Assembly: GCA_016219005.1 (NCBI GenBank)
Contig: JACRCN010000004.1
Span: 107,054-171,053 of the forward strand
Source: Deltaproteobacteria bacterium
Lineage (GTDB): Bacteria > Desulfobacterota > Desulfobacteria > Desulfobacterales > SpSt-501
DNA: 64,000 nt
Direction of reading: 5' to 3'
Below the pieces are notes generated by a model, which had not been told where the DNA came from, made no database searches, and saw only the letters and a list, made by a program, of their open reading frames with translations. The position numbers and the translations under genes were made by a program. Position 1 is the stretch's first letter, and each line of letters begins with the position of its first letter. Positions 61,089 through 64,000 of the stretch are shown piece by piece.

Positions 61089-61502
61089 GGCATCTCCCTC
61101 CTTTCTTAGGTAGGCGCCCCTGATGCCAGCGGCGCTGACTATCCCCCCCAACGCGATTATGATCAAAGACAGCAAGAAGCGTGCACTATGAGCTGTCTTA
61201 TCGAGATTCAAAGGTTTATCAGCGAGTTAGCCTGAAGCCGAGAGGCCGGCAGAATACCGCGCGTGGGAAAGCGAATGCTCAAGTATATGTAATCCAACTC
61301 AGGGGGTATGTCAATCCTCTCATAGTTTCTATGCCCTTTCAGGCCGGTTTTGCGGCCCTGCCGGTTGCCGCCCGAAGGCCGAGCGCCGTGGTTCCCGGAG
61401 GCGTTGACTGGACTGCGGCTGTGGCTATATTCAACTCCAACCCTTCGAAGGATCGGCAGCGATACCGCCGATCGTCATGGTGTCATCACGGGGAGACAGG
61501 TC
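61089..61502. other. Intergenic stretch of about 410 bases
   Basis: Upstream of the decayed metalloprotease gene. I see no gene or repeat; the long ORF spanning it (61350-61823) is a product of the pseudogene frame. A GC-rich inverted pairing around GGCCGGTTTTGCGGCC is the only structure and is weak. Confidence 0.3.
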
Positions 61503-61872
61503 ATGCGCTGGGAACAAGGCCGGCGAAGCTCGAATGTGGAAGACAGGCGTGGCATGCGGGTTTCGCGCGGAGTCGCAGGCGGCGGGATCGGCACGATCGT
61601 TCATGATGGAACTCCAGGCAGACTGTCTGTCCGGTATCTGGACCCACCACGCCAACAAAGCGCGCCAGACCCTGGAGGAAGGCGATATCGAGGAGGCCCT
61701 CAACGCCGCCAGCCGCATCGGCGACGACCGCCTGCAGCGCCAGTCCCAGGGGACCGTGACCCCGGATTCCTTCACCCATGGAAGCTCCGCGCAGCGTGTG
61801 CGCTGGTTCAAGCGTGGCTTTGAAACGGGTGGCGTCGGCCAGTGCAACACGTTTTCATCGGAAAAGCTTTAA
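61503..61872 (+). pseudogene. YpfJ-like neutral zinc metallopeptidase remnant
   Basis: The two ends of a YpfJ/KPN_02809-type metallopeptidase remain in different frames. The typical N-terminus, [18 protein letters not shown], starts at 61503; the typical C-terminus, [17 protein letters not shown] to [17 protein letters not shown], ends at 61872 in another frame. The middle of the protein (roughly 170 residues in family members, including the HExxH zinc site) is missing at a junction near 61600. A deletion with frameshift is the simplest explanation. Confidence 0.8.
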
Positions 61873-62063
61873 ATTCCGATTTACATCACCCAAACAGTCA
61901 GCTAAAACTCCACCATCCCTCTCCGCCGGTTCAACTTCTGCCCAGAGCCGTTTTTCTGAGAGGGCCGATTGAGAAAAAGCCATAGCTTGCGGTCGCGCTG
62001 ATATCTTCACGGTAAGGCAACGATTTCTTTGGCACGTCAATCCAACCACATAGGAGGAGCCTT

Positions 62064-63452
62064 ATGGTGGAACTAACTGCTGCGCATTGGGTGTATGCAT
62101 TGTTCATCGTGGCCGTTCTCGTTACAATGACCTTCAGACGTGAAACGCCCTTGGTGTGTATCATCGGCTCGCTCGTGCTCTCCTGGGTGATCACGGGCGA
62201 CCTGATCAAAGCCGTCCAGGCCGTCTTTAATGCCATCACCGTAGCCGTCTCCGAGCTGCTGGGCGTGGTGGTCATCATCTCCATGATCGTGGCCATGGCC
62301 AAGATGCTCGAGGAAACCGGCCTGGCCGAGACGATGTTCCGGCCGGTGCAGGGCATCATGAAAACGCCCGCCGTGGCGTTCTGGGTCATGGGGTTCGTTA
62401 TCATGATCGTGGCCTGGGTCATCTGGCCCTCGCCGGCCATTGCGCTGGTGGGGGCACTGCTGCTTCCCGCCGCCGTCAAGGTCGGGCTGCCGCCCATCGG
62501 CGCCGCCATGGCCATCAGCATGTTCGGCTATGGATGCGCCCTGACGACGGACTTCATCATTCAGGGCGCGCCGGGGATCACCGCCAAAGCTGCCGGGGTT
62601 TCTGTGGGAGACGTGATGGCCAAGAGCGTTCCCATGCTGATTGTTTGGGCCGCCATTGCACTCCCCCTGTCCTTCAGGACCATCCGCAAGGACATTAGGG
62701 CCGGTGCCTGCGAGCCGGTAGAATGCACGCTGTTCGAAAAACCGCCGAAAGAAGAGGCTGAAAAATGGCGTCAGGCCGCGCCGGGCTTCAAGCGCATCGC
62801 GCTCGGGGTCATTGCCCTTCTCTTCGCGCTGGACATCGTTGCCATGCTCGTGTTCAAACTCAGGGGCGGGGATGCCACCGCACTTCTGGGCGGGACCGTG
62901 GCCGTCATCATGGTGTTGATCGGCCTCGGGGTCTACGGCAAGGAAGGGTTCGAGAAACTGTCGGAGCACACCCGGGCCGGTTTCATGTTCGGGATCAAAA
63001 TTTTCGCCCCGGTATTTCTCATCGCTGCCTTCTTTTTCATGGGCTCCCCCGGAACCGCCAAGGCCATATTCGGCGAGGGGGCCAAGGGGCTGCTGTTCGA
63101 TCTCGGGCAGGCCCTGGCCCAGGCGGTCCCGCTGAGCCGGATCCCGGTGGCCATCGTGCAGGCGGTCGTGGGTGGGATTACCGGGCTCGACGGATCCGGG
63201 TTCTCGGGTCTGCCTTTAGTGGGCACGCTGGCCCAGGCCCTGGGCTCCGGGACGAAACTCGACGTGGCCACCCTGGGTGCGCTGGGTCAATACTTCGCCG
63301 TGGGCGTGGGCGGAGGCACCATCATTCCCTGGGCCTTGATCCCGGCAGCAGGCATCACCGGCACCGACCCCGTGGAGATTGCCCGGCGCAACCTGGTCCC
63401 AACGCTGCTGGGTCTCACCGGCGTCATCGTGGTGGCCATATTCATGCTGTGA
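62064..63452 (+). CDS. Ion-transporter-superfamily permease
   Basis: Integral membrane protein (462 aa) with about 11-12 helices; ATG 62064 has AGGAGG upstream. Segments such as MFGYGCALTTDFIIQGAPGITAKAAG and the late GITGLDGSGFSGLPLVGTLAQALG recall carboxylate or Na+/H+ antiporter-like carriers of the IT superfamily, but I do not recognise the subfamily. Cargo unknown. It stands alone, preceded by the metallopeptidase remnant. Confidence 0.7.
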   Translation: MVELTAAHWVYALFIVAVLVTMTFRRETPLVCIIGSLVLSWVITGDLIKAVQAVFNAITVAVSELLGVVVIISMIVAMAKMLEETGLAETMFRPVQGIMKTPAVAFWVMGFVIMIVAWVIWPSPAIALVGALLLPAAVKVGLPPIGAAMAISMFGYGCALTTDFIIQGAPGITAKAAGVSVGDVMAKSVPMLIVWAAIALPLSFRTIRKDIRAGACEPVECTLFEKPPKEEAEKWRQAAPGFKRIALGVIALLFALDIVAMLVFKLRGGDATALLGGTVAVIMVLIGLGVYGKEGFEKLSEHTRAGFMFGIKIFAPVFLIAAFFFMGSPGTAKAIFGEGAKGLLFDLGQALAQAVPLSRIPVAIVQAVVGGITGLDGSGFSGLPLVGTLAQALGSGTKLDVATLGALGQYFAVGVGGGTIIPWALIPAAGITGTDPVEIARRNLVPTLLGLTGVIVVAIFML

Positions 63453-63531
63453 AATACGCTTCGTGAGGGCGAAGAATTTCGAGTACTTGTAGAACGCTCC
63501 TCCGGCGCACAACCTGCTGGCAGGAAACACA

Positions 63532-63591
63532 GAAGGCTCAAAACCGGCAGATCGATGGGTGGCGACTTTCGATCTCGTGCTTTGAGCCTTC
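63532..63591. terminator. Long hairpin after the permease
   Basis: GAAGGCTCAAA (63532-63542) pairs with TTTGAGCCTTC (63581-63591), and inside it AGATCGA pairs with TCGATCT, giving a cruciform-like stem between convergent genes. It could terminate transcription from either side or be a repeat. Confidence 0.55.
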
Positions 63592-63693
63592 GATTTTCAA
63601 GGTAGATGACGGACCGGAAGCCGTCGAGAACCACGTAGAGGAGCACCACCAGGCTGATATTCGGTCAGGCCGGTTTCAAACGAGATCATGTCC

Positions 63694-64000
63694 TTATGCA
63701 GCAAACACGCCGGTCAACTCGGCCGAACCCACCCGCGCATCAATTGTCTTCTTGTCGATGGTGTAAAGACCTTTCGCCTGCATGCGCTCGAAGAAAACCG
63801 AGCCTGAGAAGGTGTATTTGAGGCTCAGCACACCCTCTTCCTGCATCTGCTGGCGGACGAACCGGATGGCGTCGCCGACGGCGAGGGAATCCGGCAAAAC
63901 CAGTGGCTTGTCCCGCCGGGCGTGGCGCACGGCGTTGCAGCCGGCGAGCGTTCCGGTGCAGATGGCCTCGGTGTGGCCCACCAGGAGACCGGCCTTCTCG
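63694..64000 (-). CDS. FAD-dependent oxidoreductase (GidA-like), C-terminal part
   Basis: C-terminal ~102 residues of a GidA/TrmFO-like FAD oxidoreductase; the start lies beyond the right edge. The frame is open to the window end and reads EKAGLLVGHTEAICTGTLAG, followed by AVGDAIRFVRQQMQEEG. The role of this subfamily outside tRNA modification is unclear. Confidence 0.75.
   Translation of the reverse strand, partial: EKAGLLVGHTEAICTGTLAGCNAVRHARRDKPLVLPDSLAVGDAIRFVRQQMQEEGVLSLKYTFSGSVFFERMQAKGLYTIDKKTIDARVGSAELTGVFAA

Noticed and set aside
61350-61823. 157-aa ORF as an intact gene
   Set aside because: Only its middle part matches a known N-terminus (YpfJ-type); the rest is out-of-frame continuation, so it is included in the pseudogene instead.
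1-64000. Search for tRNA, rRNA, CRISPR arrays, transposases and attachment sites
   Set aside because: No tRNA T-arm/anticodon combination, regularly spaced repeats, transposase motifs or duplicated att-like ends were recognised by reading.

Overview
The window looks like a chromosomal segment of a sulfate-reducing-type member of the Desulfobacterota (former Deltaproteobacteria). This is inferred from gene content: a TctA/B/C solute carrier, a TAXI-TRAP carrier, PilZ and DRR-rich small proteins, arylsulfotransferase-like secreted proteins, a four-cluster ferredoxin with periplasmic molybdoenzymes, sigma-54 regulation, and a dispersed TGACGACTTCGCAA-type repeat. The sequence is GC-rich throughout by eye. 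I see no rRNA, tRNA, CRISPR array or insertion sequence. The window cuts an MFS gene at its left edge and a GidA-like FAD gene at its right edge.

Layout. 1-7.7 kb: MFS permease end, a secreted glycerophosphodiesterase, then a ugpB-A-E-C-Q glycerol-3-phosphate/glycerophosphodiester uptake operon. 7.7-8.4 kb: PilZ protein and a small charged protein. 8.4-12 kb: thiamine module, with thiE meeting tail-to-tail a single-chain ECF A-A-T transporter plus thiW under a TPP riboswitch. 12-20 kb: a catabolic regulon (TctCBA uptake, beta-keto acid cleavage enzyme, 3-hydroxyacyl-CoA dehydrogenase-like enzyme, thiolase) with a LacI-family repressor and two identical 14-bp operators. 20-26.6 kb: arylsulfotransferase-like protein, sigma-54 two-component system and a metallophosphoesterase.

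26.7-41.3 kb is the most unusual region. It is a 12-gene, one-strand cluster: a secreted small protein, an arylsulfotransferase-like propeller, two secreted helix-hairpin-helix proteins, a 963-residue internally duplicated S-layer-like protein, a YeiH-type putative sulfate exporter, a 59-residue membrane protein, a Usp-like protein, two tandem paralogous Tat-exported molybdopterin oxidoreductases, a 16-Cys ferredoxin, and a cytochrome b fused to a rhodanese. A candidate sigma-54 promoter and an enhancer-like inverted repeat precede it. The same pair occurs, with nearly the same spacing, upstream of the other arylsulfotransferase-like gene next to the sigma-54 regulator. I infer an envelope-located system for oxidising or reducing a sulfur-containing substrate, switched on by the adjacent sensor/regulator pair; the substrate cannot be read from the sequence.

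41.3-64 kb is ordinary accessory metabolism: HAD phosphatase, cupin, DUF4392, GNAT, tryptophanase-like lyase, thioesterase, DsrE-like protein, TAXI-TRAP transporter with DUF1850, response regulator, YhcH-like protein, class V aminotransferase, DinB-like protein, metallo-beta-lactamase fold protein, alpha/beta hydrolase, an AraC-MGMT fusion, HAD protein, Gate-domain membrane protein, M23-like membrane protein, lytic transglycosylase, a decayed YpfJ-type metalloprotease, and an ion-transporter-superfamily permease.
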